This document shows, piece by piece, positions 50,417-60,515 of a DNA stretch of 64,000 bases (positions are counted from its first letter, which is position 1; each line of letters begins with the position of its first letter). Under the pieces are notes generated by a model. The model was not told the DNA's origin, searched no databases, and worked only from the letters and a program-made list of their open reading frames with translations. The stretch is from Pseudomonas gingeri (lineage in GTDB: Bacteria; Pseudomonadota; Gammaproteobacteria; Pseudomonadales; Pseudomonadaceae). The stretch spans positions 165,750 to 229,749 of the forward strand of contig NZ_JACAQA010000009.1 of the NCBI RefSeq assembly GCF_013385425.1, in the 5' to 3' direction. A program made the translations under genes and the position numbers.

Positions 50417-51715
50417 ATGCCCGATTACGTGAATTGGCTTCGCCATGCCTCTCCCTATATCAATGCCCATCGGGACTGCACCTTCGTGGTCATGCTCCCT
50501 GGCGACGGTATCGAGCACCCCAACTTCGGCAATATCGTCCACGACCTGGTGCTGCTCCACAGCCTGGGCGTGCGGCTGGTGCTGGTGCACGGCTCGCGTC
50601 CGCAGATCGAAAGCCGCCTGGCGGCCCGTGGCCTGACCCCGCATTACCACCACGGCATGCGGATTACCGATGCGGCGACCCTGGAATGCGTGATCGACGC
50701 CGTCGGCCAACTGCGGATCGCCATCGAGGCGCGCCTGTCCATGGACCTGGCCGCCTCGCCGATGCAGGGCTCGCGGCTGCGGGTGGCCGGCGGCAACCTG
50801 GTCACGGCGCGGCCGATCGGCGTGCTCGAAGGCGTCGACTATCACCACACCGGCGAAGTGCGCCGGGTCGACCGCCGGGGTATCAACCGCCTGCTGGACG
50901 AGCGCTCGATTGTCCTGCTGTCGCCGCTGGGGTATTCGCCCACGGGGGAAATCTTCAACCTGGCCTGCGAAGACGTGGCGACCCGTGCCGCCATCGACCT
51001 GGAGGCGGAAAAGCTCCTGCTGTTTGGCGCCGATCATGGCCTGATCGATGAAAATGGCAAGCTGGTCCGCGAGCTGCGTCCGCAGCAGGTGCCCGCGCAT
51101 CTGTTGCGCCTGGGCAACGATTACCAGGGCGAGCTGCTGGATGCGGCGGCGCAGGCCTGTCGTGGCGGTGTGGCGCGCAGCCATATCGTCAGTTATGCCG
51201 AGGATGGCGCGCTGTTGACCGAGCTGTTTACCCGTGACGGCGGCGGTACGCTGGTGGCCCAGGAGCAGTTCGAACTGGTGCGCGAGGCGGCGATTGAAGA
51301 TGTCGGCGGTTTGCTCGACCTGATCAGCCCGCTGGAAGAGCAGGGCATCTTGGTGCGGCGTTCGCGGGAAGTGCTGGAGCGTGAGATCGAGCAGTTCAGC
51401 GTGGTTGAGCGCGAGGGGATGATCATTGCCTGTGCGGCGTTGTATCAGATTGCCGATTCAGAGGCGGGGGAGTTGGCGTGCCTGGCGGTGAACCCGGAGT
51501 ATCGCCATGGCGGTCGCGGCGATGAGCTGTTGGAGCGGATTGAAGCGCGGGCGCGGGAGCAGGGATTGAAGACCTTGTTCGTGCTGACGACCCGTACGGC
51601 ACACTGGTTCCGTGAGCGTGGCTTTGAGCCGAGCAGTGTGGAGCGGCTGCCGAGCGCGCGGGCTTCGCTGTACAACTATCAGCGTAATTCGAAGATCTTC
51701 GAAAAAGCCCTCTGA
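50417..51715 (+). CDS. argA: N-acetylglutamate synthase
   Basis: From the ATG at 50417 (MPDYVNWLRHASPYINAHRD) the enzyme is 432 residues, the usual length of the Pseudomonas enzyme. The N-terminal part (about 1-285) has the amino acid kinase fold that binds arginine as feedback inhibitor, with LVLVHGSRPQIESRLAARGL. The C-terminal GNAT domain (about 290-430) has CLAVNPEYRHGGRGDELLER, the acetyl-CoA loop. It makes N-acetylglutamate, the first step of arginine synthesis. An in-frame upstream extension to 50387 lacks homology. Confidence 0.96.
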   Translation: MPDYVNWLRHASPYINAHRDCTFVVMLPGDGIEHPNFGNIVHDLVLLHSLGVRLVLVHGSRPQIESRLAARGLTPHYHHGMRITDAATLECVIDAVGQLRIAIEARLSMDLAASPMQGSRLRVAGGNLVTARPIGVLEGVDYHHTGEVRRVDRRGINRLLDERSIVLLSPLGYSPTGEIFNLACEDVATRAAIDLEAEKLLLFGADHGLIDENGKLVRELRPQQVPAHLLRLGNDYQGELLDAAAQACRGGVARSHIVSYAEDGALLTELFTRDGGGTLVAQEQFELVREAAIEDVGGLLDLISPLEEQGILVRRSREVLEREIEQFSVVEREGMIIACAALYQIADSEAGELACLAVNPEYRHGGRGDELLERIEARAREQGLKTLFVLTTRTAHWFRERGFEPSSVERLPSARASLYNYQRNSKIFEKAL

Positions 51716-51762
51716 TCTTCATGAGCGGGTCTGGTCCTTGAGGTTTTTTGTCGGTCTCAAGG

Positions 51763-51873
51763 GCCTCTTCGCGGCGGTGCGGCGTCCCGACAAGCCCTGC
51801 TCCTACAGTACGTCGTCGACCACTGACCTTGTGTAGGACACGGAACTGTAGGAGCAGGGCTTGCCCGCGAAGG
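51763..51873. repeat. BIME/REP pair, outward type with one variant arm
   Basis: The left arm GCCTCTTCGCGGCGGTGCGG, CGTCCCGACAAGCCCTGCTC and CTACAG carries the same GCGGC-rich variant that forms the right arm of the element at 6131. The right arm is the standard CTGTAGGAGCAGGGCTTGCC, CGCGAAG. The centre (TACGTCGTCGACC...TTGTGTAGGACACGGAA) is related to those at 6131 and 18642. Confidence 0.93.
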
Positions 51874-51892
51874 CGTCAATGAAGACGCCGCA

Positions 51893-53476
51893 TCAATTAC
51901 TGATTGCCAGAATACTCGCCTGGTACGACCCGACAAACACGTCGAAATCCCCCACCTCGTTCTGTTCCAGCTCAGCCTGTTGCACCAGGGATTTACGAGC
52001 CGCTTCCTCGAAGCCGGCCTGTTCTTCCTTGCTCAACGGCTGACTGCGGAAGAACTCGGCATGGGCCTGGCTCTGGCGCATCGAGAACTGCGCGAAGCTT
52101 TCCTTGTGCGCGGTCATGCTCGCCAACACCTGGGCCGATGGCGTCAGGGACGAATCCTTGACCTTGGCAAGCTGCTCGTCCAGCGCCTTGGCGTGACTAT
52201 CACCACCATGGCTGCGGTCCAGCAACGCCGCCAGCGGCGCGATCTTCTCCAGCAACTCGTTGGCCCATTCCTTCAGGCCCACCGCCTCACCCCGACGCTG
52301 CAATTGCAGGCCCGGGCGCCGACCTTCCTTGACCACGCTGAGGAAGTTCGAGGTGGCATTGCCGCACTCGTTGTTTTCGAACAGCGGACTGTCGTTCAGC
52401 GCGCAATACAGCAGGAACGCATCGAGGAAACGCGCCTCGGTCAGATCGATACCGGTCGGCAGGAATGGGTTGATGTCCAGGCAGCGCGCCTCGACATACT
52501 GCACGCCACGGGCCATCAGCGCCTGGATCGGCCGCTCGCCGGTGTAGGTCACGCGTTTGGGGCGAATGTTGGAGTAGTACTCGTTTTCGATCTGCAGGAT
52601 GTTGGTGTTGAGCTGTACCCACTCACCATCCTTGTGTGTGCCGATCTCTACGTAAGGTGCGTAGGGAGTGGCCACCGCCTTGCGCAGGCTGTCGATGTAG
52701 CTGTCCAGGTCGTTGTAGCAGGGCGTCAGGCCGGCCTGGGCGTTGCTCTGGTAACCCAGGTCGCTCATGCGCAGGCTGGTGGCGTAGGGCAGGTACAGCG
52801 TATCGGCGTCGAACTGTTCCAGCGAATGGGCACGCCCGCGCAGGAAACCGGCGTCCAGGGCCGGCGATGCACCGAACAGGTACATCAGCAGCCAGCTGTA
52901 TCGGCGGAAGTTGCGGATCATCGCGATGTAGGCCAGCGACTGGTAGTCGCGGTCCGTGCCGACGAAACCCTCTGCCTGCTTGAGCACGGGCCAGAGCTGC
53001 TCCGGCAGGGAGAAATTGTAGTGAATCCCGGCAATGCACTGCATGGTCTTGCCGTAGCGCAGGGCCAGGCCCTGGCGGTACACATACTTGAGCTTGCCGA
53101 TATTCGAGGTGCCGTAATAGGCGATCGGAATATCTTCTTCCGCCGGCAACGGGCAAGGCATCGACGGGCTCCACAGGTACTCGTTGCCGAGCTTGCTGTA
53201 GGCAAAACGATGGATCTTGTCCAGGCTGGCCAGGGTGTCCGCCGGGTCGGCCAGGGCGGGAGTGATGAACTCCAGCAGCGACTCGGAATAGTCGGTGGTG
53301 ATTTGTTCGTTGGTCAGTGCGGAGCCCAGCTCTTCGGGGTGCGGTGTCTGCGCCAGACGAGCAACGCCGGTGACGCGCAGGCATTCACGCTCGATGCCGT
53401 GCAGGCACTGTTCGAGCAGAGAGAGGTGGTCGCGCTCGCCGAGCAGAGCCAGGCGGCGGTTGAGAAGTTCGCTCAA
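51893..53476 (-). CDS. gshA: Glutamate-cysteine ligase
   Basis: I prefer the TTG at 53476, seven bases after AAGGA, because the protein then begins [20 protein letters not shown] and has 527 residues, the family length in Pseudomonas; a GTG five codons upstream would place the ribosome binding site inside the frame. The family blocks [57 protein letters not shown] and [20 protein letters not shown], which bind ATP, magnesium and glutamate, are present. It makes gamma-glutamylcysteine, the first step to glutathione. The 3' end abuts a REP element. Note the ChaC-type glutathione-degrading gene at 9451. Confidence 0.96.
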   Translation of the reverse strand: MSELLNRRLALLGERDHLSLLEQCLHGIERECLRVTGVARLAQTPHPEELGSALTNEQITTDYSESLLEFITPALADPADTLASLDKIHRFAYSKLGNEYLWSPSMPCPLPAEEDIPIAYYGTSNIGKLKYVYRQGLALRYGKTMQCIAGIHYNFSLPEQLWPVLKQAEGFVGTDRDYQSLAYIAMIRNFRRYSWLLMYLFGASPALDAGFLRGRAHSLEQFDADTLYLPYATSLRMSDLGYQSNAQAGLTPCYNDLDSYIDSLRKAVATPYAPYVEIGTHKDGEWVQLNTNILQIENEYYSNIRPKRVTYTGERPIQALMARGVQYVEARCLDINPFLPTGIDLTEARFLDAFLLYCALNDSPLFENNECGNATSNFLSVVKEGRRPGLQLQRRGEAVGLKEWANELLEKIAPLAALLDRSHGGDSHAKALDEQLAKVKDSSLTPSAQVLASMTAHKESFAQFSMRQSQAHAEFFRSQPLSKEEQAGFEEAARKSLVQQAELEQNEVGDFDVFVGSYQASILAISN

Positions 53477-53626
53477 GTTGGATTCCTTCACGCGTCGGTC
53501 GCCCCAATATGGGGGTGGGCAAGACGGTCTACAAGGGTGAAGTTGAGAACTGGCGTGGTCGCCTGGTAAATATCAGAAAACGCCGACACTTCCTCCCTGG
53601 GTCGGAGGCAGTGAAAGGGAAAACCC

Positions 53627-53648
53627 CGACACTGCTTTCACAGTGTCG
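53627..53648 (-). terminator. Possible terminator after the thioesterase gene
   Basis: CGACACTG and CAGTGTCG form a perfect 8-bp stem with a six-base loop. On the minus strand it is followed by GGGGTTTTCCC, a short T-run after a GC gap, so termination would be weak. It lies 27 bases after the thioesterase stop and ahead of gshA. Confidence 0.4.
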
Positions 53649-53675
53649 AAATTAACTCAAATCGAGCCAGGGCGG

Positions 53676-54059
53676 CTAGAGAACAGCGAAGGTGCCTTGT
53701 GCTTTAGCGACAAGTTTGTCGCCTTGGCGCACTTCGGCTTCGACCACCAAGGTGCGGCGGCCGGGGTGGATGACCGTGGCGACGCACAACACTTCGCCCT
53801 CGGCCACCGCCCGCATGTAGTTGATCTTGCACTCGATGGTCACGCTGCGCTGGTCAAAACCATGGGAGCTGGAGCAGGCCAGTCCCATGGTGATGTCCAC
53901 CAGGCTGAAAATCGCCCCGCCGTGCATCACGTTGCCGCGATTGCGCAGGTGCGGCTCCAGCGCCAGGGCCACCTCGGCAACACCGGTTTCCAGGCGTTGC
54001 AGGCGGCAGCCGAGCATCTCGCTGAAAGCGCTCTGGGTGAGGCCCTCAGGAATGTCCAT
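53676..54059 (-). CDS. PaaI-type hotdog thioesterase
   Basis: A 127-residue single hotdog domain with the family signature RNRGNVMHGGAIFSLVDITM near residues 40-59, where the HGG turn and the aspartate take part in catalysis, and RTLVVEAEVRQGDKLVAKAQ at the end. Such enzymes hydrolyse acyl-CoA, often with aromatic or hydroxylated acyl groups, in the cytoplasm; this one is close to PaaI and YdiI in layout. The ATG shares a base with the tex stop (TGATG), so the two are translated together. No linked pathway is visible. Confidence 0.9.
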   Translation of the reverse strand: MDIPEGLTQSAFSEMLGCRLQRLETGVAEVALALEPHLRNRGNVMHGGAIFSLVDITMGLACSSSHGFDQRSVTIECKINYMRAVAEGEVLCVATVIHPGRRTLVVEAEVRQGDKLVAKAQGTFAVL

Positions 54060-56383
54060 CAGCGTTTCTTCAACTGTTTGGCGTTGGCGAACAGCGAAGC
54101 CATAGCATTGTTGCTTGGCGCGGCCGGGGTGCTTTCCTTGCGCGGCGCGCTGTTCTGCGACGGCCGTGGTGCCGAGCCCGGACGCGAGCCACGGGCCCCG
54201 TCGACTTTCTCGCCCGGGGTGTCGCTCATGCGCATCGACAGGCCGACGCGTTTGCGCGGGATATCGACTTCCATGACCTTGACCTTCACCACATCGCCGG
54301 CTTTCACCGCTTCACGGGGGTCCTTGATGAACTTCTCGGACAGTGCGGAGATATGCACCAGGCCGTCCTGGTGTACGCCGATATCGACAAAGGCACCGAA
54401 GTTGGTGACGTTGGTTACCACGCCTTCGAGAATCATCCCCGGCTCCAGGTCCTTGAGGTCTTCGACGCCGTCCTGGAACGCTGCGGTCTTGAACTCGGGA
54501 CGCGGGTCGCGGCCCGGCTTCTCCAATTCCTGGAGAATGTCGGTGACGGTGGGCAGGCCGAAGGTTTCATCGGTGAATTTCTTCGGGTCCAGGCGCTTGA
54601 GGAAGCTGGCGTCGCCGATCAGCGAACGGATGTCGCGGTCGGTTTCTGCGGCGATGCGCTGCACCAGCGGGTAGGCTTCCGGGTGCACGGCGGAGGAGTC
54701 CAGCGGATTGTCGCCGTTCATCACCCGCAGGAAGCCGGCGGCCTGCTCGAAGGTCTTCTCGCCCAGGCGGGCGACTTTCTTCAGCGCGGCGCGGGTCTTG
54801 AACGCGCCGTTTTCATCGCGGTGGTTGACGATATTCTGTGCCAGGGTCGGGTTGAGGCCGGAAATCCGCGCCAGCAACGCCACCGAGGCGGTGTTCACGT
54901 CGACGCCGACGGCGTTCACGCAGTCTTCCACCACCGCATCCAGGCCACGGGCCAGCTTGAGCTGGGACACGTCGTGCTGGTACTGGCCGACGCCGATGGA
55001 TTTCGGGTCGATCTTCACCAGCTCGGCCAGCGGGTCCTGCAGGCGGCGGGCAATGGACACGGCGCCACGGATCGACACATCCAGGTCGGGGAATTCCTTG
55101 GAGGCCAGTTCAGAGGCCGAGTACACCGAGGCGCCGGCTTCGGACACCATGACCTTGGTCATCTTCATGGCTGGGTATTTCTTGATCAGTTCAGCGGCCA
55201 GCTTGTCGGTTTCACGGCTGGCGGTGCCGTTGCCGATGGCGATCAGGTCCACCGAATGCTTGGCGCACAGGGCGGCGAGCACGGCCAGAGTCTGGTCCCA
55301 CTTGTTGTGCGGCACGTGGGGGTAGACGGTGGCGTGGTCCAGCAGCTTGCCGGTGGAGTCCACCACCGCGACCTTGCAGCCGGTACGCAGGCCCGGGTCG
55401 AGGCCCAGTGTGGCGCGCGGGCCGGCCGGCGCGGCCAGCAGCAGGTCGTGCAGGTTGTGGGCGAAGACATTGATCGCCTCGGTTTCCGCGCCGTCGCGCA
55501 GCTCGCCCAGCAGGTCGGTTTCCAGGTGGGTGTAGAGCTTGACCTTCCAGGTCCAGCGCACCACTTCGCCCAGCCATTTATCGGCGGGACGGTTCTGGTT
55601 CTGGATGCCGAACTGCTGGCCGATCATGCCTTCGCACGGGTGCATGCTGCCCGGCTGCTCGTCGCCGACCTTCAGCGCGGAGCTGAGGATGCCTTCGTTG
55701 CGGCCCCGGAAAATCGCCAGGGCGCGGTGCGACGGCATGCTTTTCAGCGGCTCGTCGTGTTCGAAGTAGTCGCGGAACTTGGCACCTTCCTCTTCCTTGC
55801 CGGCGATGACCCGGGCACTCAGGGTGGCTTCCTGCTTGAGGTAGTTGCGCAGCTTGTCCAGCAGGCCGGCATCTTCGGCGAAGCGTTCCATCAGGATGTA
55901 CTTGGCGCCTTCCAGGGCCGCCTTCACGTCCGCCACGCCTTTTTCACCGTCGACGAAGCGCGCGGCTTCGACTTCCGGATTCAGCATCGGGTCGTTGAAC
56001 AGGCCGTCCGCCAACTCGCCGAGGCCGGCTTCCAGGGCGATCTGGCCCTTGGTGCGGCGTTTCTGCTTGTACGGCAGGTAAAGGTCTTCGAGGCGGGTCT
56101 TGGTGTCGGCCAGCTTGATATCGCGGGCCAATTCCGGAGTCAGCTTGCCTTGCTCCTCGATGCTGGCGAGGATGCTGATGCGCCGTTCGTCGAGTTCTCG
56201 CAGGTAGCGCAGGCGCTCTTCCAGGTGACGCAGCTGGATGTCATCCAGGCTGCCGGTCACTTCCTTGCGGTAGCGCGCGATGAAGGGCACGGTGGAGCCC
56301 TCATCCAGTAGAGCGACGGCCGCTTCGACCTGTTGTGGGCGGACGCCGAGTTCTTCGGCGATGCGGCTGTTGATGCTGTCCAT
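54059..56383 (-). CDS. tex: Tex-family RNA-binding transcriptional accessory protein
   Basis: The ATG at 56383 has AGGTGG close upstream and gives 774 residues. The order of parts is the N-terminal helical region ([40 protein letters not shown]), the YqgF-like RNase H fold ([20 protein letters not shown] near 325), the helix-hairpin-helix domains (about 495-565; [20 protein letters not shown]) and the S1 domain (about 650-720; [20 protein letters not shown]). Tex binds nucleic acids and affects toxin gene expression in Bordetella; the precise role is unsettled. The C-terminus is low complexity ([15 protein letters not shown]). Confidence 0.97.
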   Translation of the reverse strand: MDSINSRIAEELGVRPQQVEAAVALLDEGSTVPFIARYRKEVTGSLDDIQLRHLEERLRYLRELDERRISILASIEEQGKLTPELARDIKLADTKTRLEDLYLPYKQKRRTKGQIALEAGLGELADGLFNDPMLNPEVEAARFVDGEKGVADVKAALEGAKYILMERFAEDAGLLDKLRNYLKQEATLSARVIAGKEEEGAKFRDYFEHDEPLKSMPSHRALAIFRGRNEGILSSALKVGDEQPGSMHPCEGMIGQQFGIQNQNRPADKWLGEVVRWTWKVKLYTHLETDLLGELRDGAETEAINVFAHNLHDLLLAAPAGPRATLGLDPGLRTGCKVAVVDSTGKLLDHATVYPHVPHNKWDQTLAVLAALCAKHSVDLIAIGNGTASRETDKLAAELIKKYPAMKMTKVMVSEAGASVYSASELASKEFPDLDVSIRGAVSIARRLQDPLAELVKIDPKSIGVGQYQHDVSQLKLARGLDAVVEDCVNAVGVDVNTASVALLARISGLNPTLAQNIVNHRDENGAFKTRAALKKVARLGEKTFEQAAGFLRVMNGDNPLDSSAVHPEAYPLVQRIAAETDRDIRSLIGDASFLKRLDPKKFTDETFGLPTVTDILQELEKPGRDPRPEFKTAAFQDGVEDLKDLEPGMILEGVVTNVTNFGAFVDIGVHQDGLVHISALSEKFIKDPREAVKAGDVVKVKVMEVDIPRKRVGLSMRMSDTPGEKVDGARGSRPGSAPRPSQNSAPRKESTPAAPSNNAMASLFANAKQLKKR

Positions 56384-56722
56384 AAAACCACCTGACAAAG
56401 TGTGAAAGCAGACGCGTCGAGGCTCTCAAGCCATCGGGACGAATCTGGTTTGGGATCAAAAGGCAGCCTTGAGACCCATGAAATCAGCACATTGCTGTGT
56501 GCCTTGGAAAATAAAGAGCGGCACGCCACAGCAATGATCAGACGTTGCCTGAGACAAGAGGCGGCGCATTATAACCAGCGTTCCGGGCTTGCGGGGATTG
56601 TGCACCCGCGCGGTGCCTTTAGAGCGTTTACTGGTAGTTGAGGAAAAATCTGCTAACAATGCACCGGATACGGATAAGGGCCGCTGGGCCCATAATGCGT
56701 GCCGAGATCAAAGGAGCATCCA
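56384..56722. other. Divergent promoter region between tex and ompR
   Basis: This 339-base stretch has no convincing gene. CATTATAAC (56568-56576) and CATAAT (56692-56697) are possible -10 boxes on the plus strand; the second is 25 bases before ompR and is followed by its AAGGAG. Neither has a good -35. Nothing else stands out. Confidence 0.4.
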
Positions 56723-57463
56723 ATGAGCAGCACTGCAAACCCTGCTGAAGGCGAAAAAATACTCATCGTTGATGACGATCCCGGGCTGAGCAGCCTGCTG
56801 GAACGTTTTTTCACCAGCAAGGGCTATCGCGCCCGCGCAGTGGCGAACACCGAACAGATGGACCGCCTGCTGTCCCGTGAAGTTTTCAACCTGGTGGTCC
56901 TCGACCTGATGCTGCCCGGCGAAGACGGCCTGACCGCCTGCCGTCGCCTGCGCGCGGCGAACAACCAGGTGCCGATCATCATGCTCACCGCCAAGGGCGA
57001 CGAGCTGAGCCGGATCAAGGGCCTGGAGCTGGGCGCCGACGATTACCTGGCCAAACCCTTCAACCCCGATGAGCTGATGGCCCGGGTCAAGGCGGTGTTG
57101 CGTCGCCAGTCGGCACCGGTGCCGGGCGCACCGGGCAGCGAAGACGAGAGCGTGACCTTCGGTGACTACGAGCTGTCCCTGGCCACTCGCGAACTCAAGC
57201 GCGGCGAAGAAGTGCACATGCTCACCACCGGCGAGTTCGCCGTGCTCAAGGCGCTGGTCATGCATGCCCGCGAGCCGCTGACCCGCGACAAGCTGATGAA
57301 CCTGGCCCGGGGTCGTGAATGGGATGCCCTGGAGCGTTCCATCGACGTGCAGATTTCCCGTCTGCGCCGCATGATCGAACCGGATCCGTCCAAGCCGCGC
57401 TATATCCAGACCGTGTGGGGCGTGGGTTACGTGTTCGTGCCGGACGGCGCCGCGACCAAGTGA
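56723..57463 (+). CDS. ompR: Response regulator OmpR
   Basis: From the ATG at 56723 (AAGGAG upstream) the product is 246 residues. The receiver domain (about 10-125) has the acidic pocket D17-D19 in LIVDDDPG, the phosphorylated aspartate D61 in VVLDLMLPGEDG, the threonine in IMLTAKGDE and the lysine in DYLAKPFNPDEL. The OmpR/PhoB winged helix (about 150-240) has RGREWDALERSIDVQISRLR. It responds to envelope or osmotic stress through EnvZ, which is encoded 132 bases downstream. Confidence 0.96.
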   Translation: MSSTANPAEGEKILIVDDDPGLSSLLERFFTSKGYRARAVANTEQMDRLLSREVFNLVVLDLMLPGEDGLTACRRLRAANNQVPIIMLTAKGDELSRIKGLELGADDYLAKPFNPDELMARVKAVLRRQSAPVPGAPGSEDESVTFGDYELSLATRELKRGEEVHMLTTGEFAVLKALVMHAREPLTRDKLMNLARGREWDALERSIDVQISRLRRMIEPDPSKPRYIQTVWGVGYVFVPDGAATK

Positions 57464-57471
57464 CGATGCCC

Positions 57472-57497
57472 GGTGCCTGTTGACGGGTGCCTGTTGA
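57472..57497 (+). repeat. Short direct repeat in the ompR-envZ spacer
   Basis: GGTGCCTGTTGA occurs at 57472-57483 and again at 57486-57497, with CG between. It may be a small slippage duplication or a protein site. It precedes the hairpin at 57509. Confidence 0.5.
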
Positions 57498-57508
57498 TCG
57501 GTAGGAAC

Positions 57509-57537
57509 GATTCGCCCGGGTAAACCCCGGGCGAGTC
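57509..57537 (+). other. Stable hairpin between ompR and envZ
   Basis: GATTCGCCCGGG (57509-57520) and CCCGGGCGAGTC (57526-57537) form a 12-bp stem with one mismatch around a TAAAC loop. There is no T-run, so it is not a standard terminator. It may protect the ompR message or hold down read-through into envZ. Confidence 0.6.
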
Positions 57538-57595
57538 GCAATCCGCAATATGCGAGCCCGCCCGCTCGCCTCTGCAAAGTGTCCAGCGGCTGCCC

Positions 57596-58909
57596 ATGAA
57601 AACCCCTCTCTGGTTCCCCCAAAGTTTCTTCGCCCGTACCCTCTGGCTGGTGCTGATCGTCGTGCTGTTCTCCAAGGCACTGACCCTGGTGTACCTGCTG
57701 ATGAACGAAGACGTGCTGGTGGACCGTCAGTACAGTCACGGCGTGGCCCTGACCCTGCGTGCCTATTGGGCGGCGGACGAGGACGATCGCGACAAGATCG
57801 CCGATGCCGCCGGCTTGATCCGGGTGGTCAGCGGTGGGGTGCCGGAAGGTGAACAGCACTGGCCCTACAGTGAGATTTACCAGCGCCAGATGCAGGCCGA
57901 GCTGGGTGCCGACACCGAGGTGCGGCTGCGCATGCATTCGCCGCCGGCCCTCTGGGTGCGGGCGCCGAGCCTGGGTGCCGGCTGGCTGAAAGTGCCGCTG
58001 TACCCGCATCCGTTGCGCGGGCAGAAAATCTGGAGCGTGCTTGGGTGGTTCCTGGCCATCGGACTGCTCTCCACCGCGTCGGCCTGGATCTTCGTCAGCC
58101 AGCTCAACCAGCCGTTGAAGCGTCTGGTGGATGCCGCGCGGCAACTCGGCCAGGGGCGCAGCGTACGGTTGCCGATCAGTGATACCCCCAGCGAAATGAC
58201 CGAGGTGTACCGGGCCTTCAACCAGATGGCCGAGGACGTCGAACAGGCGGGTCGAGAACGGGAGTTGATGCTGGCAGGTGTGTCCCATGACTTGCGTACG
58301 CCGTTGACGCGGCTGCGCCTGTCACTGGAGCTGATGGGCAGTCATGACGATCTCAGCGATGAGATGGTCCGGGATATCGAGGACATGGACGCCATCCTCG
58401 ACCAGTTCCTCGCCTTTATCCGCGACGGTCGCGACGAGTCGGTGGAAGAGGTCGACCTGAGCGAGCTGGTGCGCGAAGTGGTGGCGCCCTATAACCAGAG
58501 CGAAGAGCGGGTACGCACGCGGTTGCAACCGATCCAGCCGTTCCCGTTGCGCCGGGTGTCGATGAAGCGGCTGTTGAACAACCTGATCGGCAACGCCTTG
58601 CACCATGCCGGCGAGGGCGTGGAAGTGGCGGCCTATGTTTCGGGCGACAGCAGCGCGCCGTACGTGGTACTGAGCGTCATGGACCGTGGGACGGGGATTG
58701 ATCCGGCGGAGCTGGAAGGCATCTTCAATCCCTTCACCCGGGGCGACAAGGCCCGTGGCGGCAAGGGCACGGGCCTGGGGCTGGCGATTGTCAGGCGGAT
58801 CGCCTCGATGCATGGCGGCAATGTCGAACTGCGCAACCGCACCGGTGGTGGCCTGGAAGCGCGGGTTCGTTTGCCGCTGGGGTTGATGCTGCCTCGCGAC
58901 GCAGTGTAG
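57596..58909 (+). CDS. envZ: Sensor histidine kinase EnvZ
   Basis: A 437-residue kinase with two membrane helices (LWLVLIVVLFSKALTLVYLL near residue 17 and WFLAIGLLSTASAWIFVSQL near 151) that bracket a periplasmic sensor of about 100 residues. A HAMP linker (NQPLKRLVDAARQLGQGRSV) follows, then the HisKA domain with phosphorylated H231 in LAGVSHDLRTPLTRLRL, and the ATPase domain with RLLNNLIGNALHHAGEG (N box), DRGTGIDPAELEGIFNPFTR and GGKGTGLGLAIVRRIASMHG. It controls OmpR by phosphorylation and dephosphorylation. The separation from ompR by 132 bases is wider than in E. coli. Confidence 0.95.
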   Translation: MKTPLWFPQSFFARTLWLVLIVVLFSKALTLVYLLMNEDVLVDRQYSHGVALTLRAYWAADEDDRDKIADAAGLIRVVSGGVPEGEQHWPYSEIYQRQMQAELGADTEVRLRMHSPPALWVRAPSLGAGWLKVPLYPHPLRGQKIWSVLGWFLAIGLLSTASAWIFVSQLNQPLKRLVDAARQLGQGRSVRLPISDTPSEMTEVYRAFNQMAEDVEQAGRERELMLAGVSHDLRTPLTRLRLSLELMGSHDDLSDEMVRDIEDMDAILDQFLAFIRDGRDESVEEVDLSELVREVVAPYNQSEERVRTRLQPIQPFPLRRVSMKRLLNNLIGNALHHAGEGVEVAAYVSGDSSAPYVVLSVMDRGTGIDPAELEGIFNPFTRGDKARGGKGTGLGLAIVRRIASMHGGNVELRNRTGGGLEARVRLPLGLMLPRDAV

Positions 58910-58912
58910 AAA

Positions 58913-59818
58913 TCAGCCTTTACCCTTGGTCCGGGTCATGTTCGGGCCGCCGTTCTTCTCGATGTGCTCGATGATGATCCCGGCCACATCCTTGCCGGTG
59001 GTCACCTCGATGCCCTCAAGGCCGGGCGAGGAGTTCACCTCCATCACCAGCGGGCCGTGATTGGAGCGCAGGATATCCACCCCGGCCACGCTCAGGCCCA
59101 TCACCTTGGCCGCGCGAATCGCGGTCATGCGTTCTTCCGGGGTGATCTTGATCAGGCTGGCGCTGCCGCCGCGATGCAGGTTGGAGCGGAACTCCCCGGG
59201 CTTGGCCTGGCGCTTCATCGACGCAATCACCTTGTCGCCCACCACGAAGCAGCGGATATCGGCACCACCGGCTTCCTTGATGTACTCCTGGACCATGATG
59301 TCCTGCTTCAGGCCCATGAACGCCTCGATCACCGACTCCGCCGCCGTCGCCGTTTCGCACAGCACCACGCCGATACCCTGGGTGCCCTCGAGCACCTTGA
59401 TCACCAGCGGTGCGCCGTTGACCATGGCGATCAGGTCGGGAATATCGTCCGGCGAGTGGGCAAAACCGGTCACCGGCAAGCCGATCCCGCGCCGCGACAG
59501 CAACTGCAGCGAACGCAGCTTGTCCCGCGAGCGAGCGATGGCCACCGACTCGTTGAGGGGAAACACCCCCATCATTTCGAACTGGCGCAGCACCGCGCAG
59601 CCATAAAAGGTCACCGAGGCGCCGATCCGCGGGATCACCGCATCGAAACCCTCCAGGGGCTTGCCGCGATAGTGGATCTGCGGCTTGTGGCTGGCGATGT
59701 TCATATAGGCGCGCAGGGTGTCGACCACCACCATCTCATGGCCGCGGGCAACGCCGGCCTCTACCAGGCGACGAGTGGAATACAGACGCGGGTTACGCGA
59801 CAGCACAGCGATCTTCAT
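58913..59818 (-). CDS. rimK: Ribosomal protein S6 glutamate ligase RimK
   Basis: The ATG at 59818 gives 301 residues starting [20 protein letters not shown]; the longer frame to 60139 lies inside rimB. The ATP-grasp fold is shown by [40 protein letters not shown] and [17 protein letters not shown], which holds the metal ligands. RimK adds glutamates to the C-terminus of S6 and in P. fluorescens alters the proteome and root colonisation. It overlaps rimB by four bases and converges on envZ with three bases between the stops. Confidence 0.96.
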   Translation of the reverse strand: MKIAVLSRNPRLYSTRRLVEAGVARGHEMVVVDTLRAYMNIASHKPQIHYRGKPLEGFDAVIPRIGASVTFYGCAVLRQFEMMGVFPLNESVAIARSRDKLRSLQLLSRRGIGLPVTGFAHSPDDIPDLIAMVNGAPLVIKVLEGTQGIGVVLCETATAAESVIEAFMGLKQDIMVQEYIKEAGGADIRCFVVGDKVIASMKRQAKPGEFRSNLHRGGSASLIKITPEERMTAIRAAKVMGLSVAGVDILRSNHGPLVMEVNSSPGLEGIEVTTGKDVAGIIIEHIEKNGGPNMTRTKGKG

Positions 59819-60297
59819 GCAACACCTGTGGCAGAGGTAGTAGTGACCGGGAAAACCGGCTTGTCTTGAACGTATTTGTGCTCTGGATTGACCACCAACT
59901 GGCCATCGATCAGGGCTTTGGAACCGAGCAACAGGCGATAACGCATGGCTTTGCGGCAGGCGAGGGTGAACTGCACCTGCCAGACCCGGTCGCCCAGGGC
60001 CAGGGTGGTGGCGATCACATAACGCACCTGGGCATGGCCGTTGGAGCTCTTGATGGTCTTCATCGTCAGCAACGGTGCTTCGCAGCGGCGGTGACGCAAT
60101 TGCACCACGCTGCCCAGGTGGGCGGTGAAACGCACCCACTGCTCACCGTCGCGCTCGAAGGGCTCGATTTCGGTGGCGTGCAGGCTGGAGGTGCTGGCAC
60201 CGGTGTCGATTTTCGCCCGCAGGCCGGCGACTCCCAAATCCGGAAGCGCCACCCACTCGCGCAGACCCACAACAGTCAAATGGTCAAATGTCTTCAA
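59815..60297 (-). CDS. rimB: RimB-like retropepsin-fold protease (ATP-dependent zinc protease family label)
   Basis: From TTG at 60297 ([20 protein letters not shown]) the protein is 160 residues; a TTG three codons earlier at 60306 is also possible and neither has a strong ribosome binding site. The motif [20 protein letters not shown] contains DTGAS, the active-site aspartate loop of aspartic proteases with the retropepsin fold, so the older zinc protease label is doubtful. [20 protein letters not shown] near the end is the family mark. In P. fluorescens RimB acts with RimK in a shared operon, and the ATGA overlap supports that here. No rimA is upstream, only the divergent hslR. Confidence 0.85.
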   Translation of the reverse strand: MKTFDHLTVVGLREWVALPDLGVAGLRAKIDTGASTSSLHATEIEPFERDGEQWVRFTAHLGSVVQLRHRRCEAPLLTMKTIKSSNGHAQVRYVIATTLALGDRVWQVQFTLACRKAMRYRLLLGSKALIDGQLVVNPEHKYVQDKPVFPVTTTSATGVA

Positions 60298-60515
60298 AAT
60301 GCTCAACCGGTGGAAAAAGGCGCTCTGGCTGCCCGGCAGCCGTAATTGCGGTATTCACGCAGAATATCGGGTAAATGGCGATAGTTATCTCTGCGACCTG
60401 TTTCAGGTCGTGAAATTACCCCCTGGATCACCTGGCATTCTAGACTGGCCAGGACCATTCAGCTTCGACGGCAACGGTAGTACAGTTCGACAATATTTCA
60501 GTTTGAGGAAGGACA

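Noticed and set aside
6131..51873. REP elements as a CRISPR array
   Set aside because: They are scattered inverted pairs between genes, not regularly spaced direct repeats, and no cas genes are present.
54353..56311. A 652-codon plus-strand frame opposite tex
   Set aside because: Antisense shadow; tex is a well-conserved gene on the other strand.
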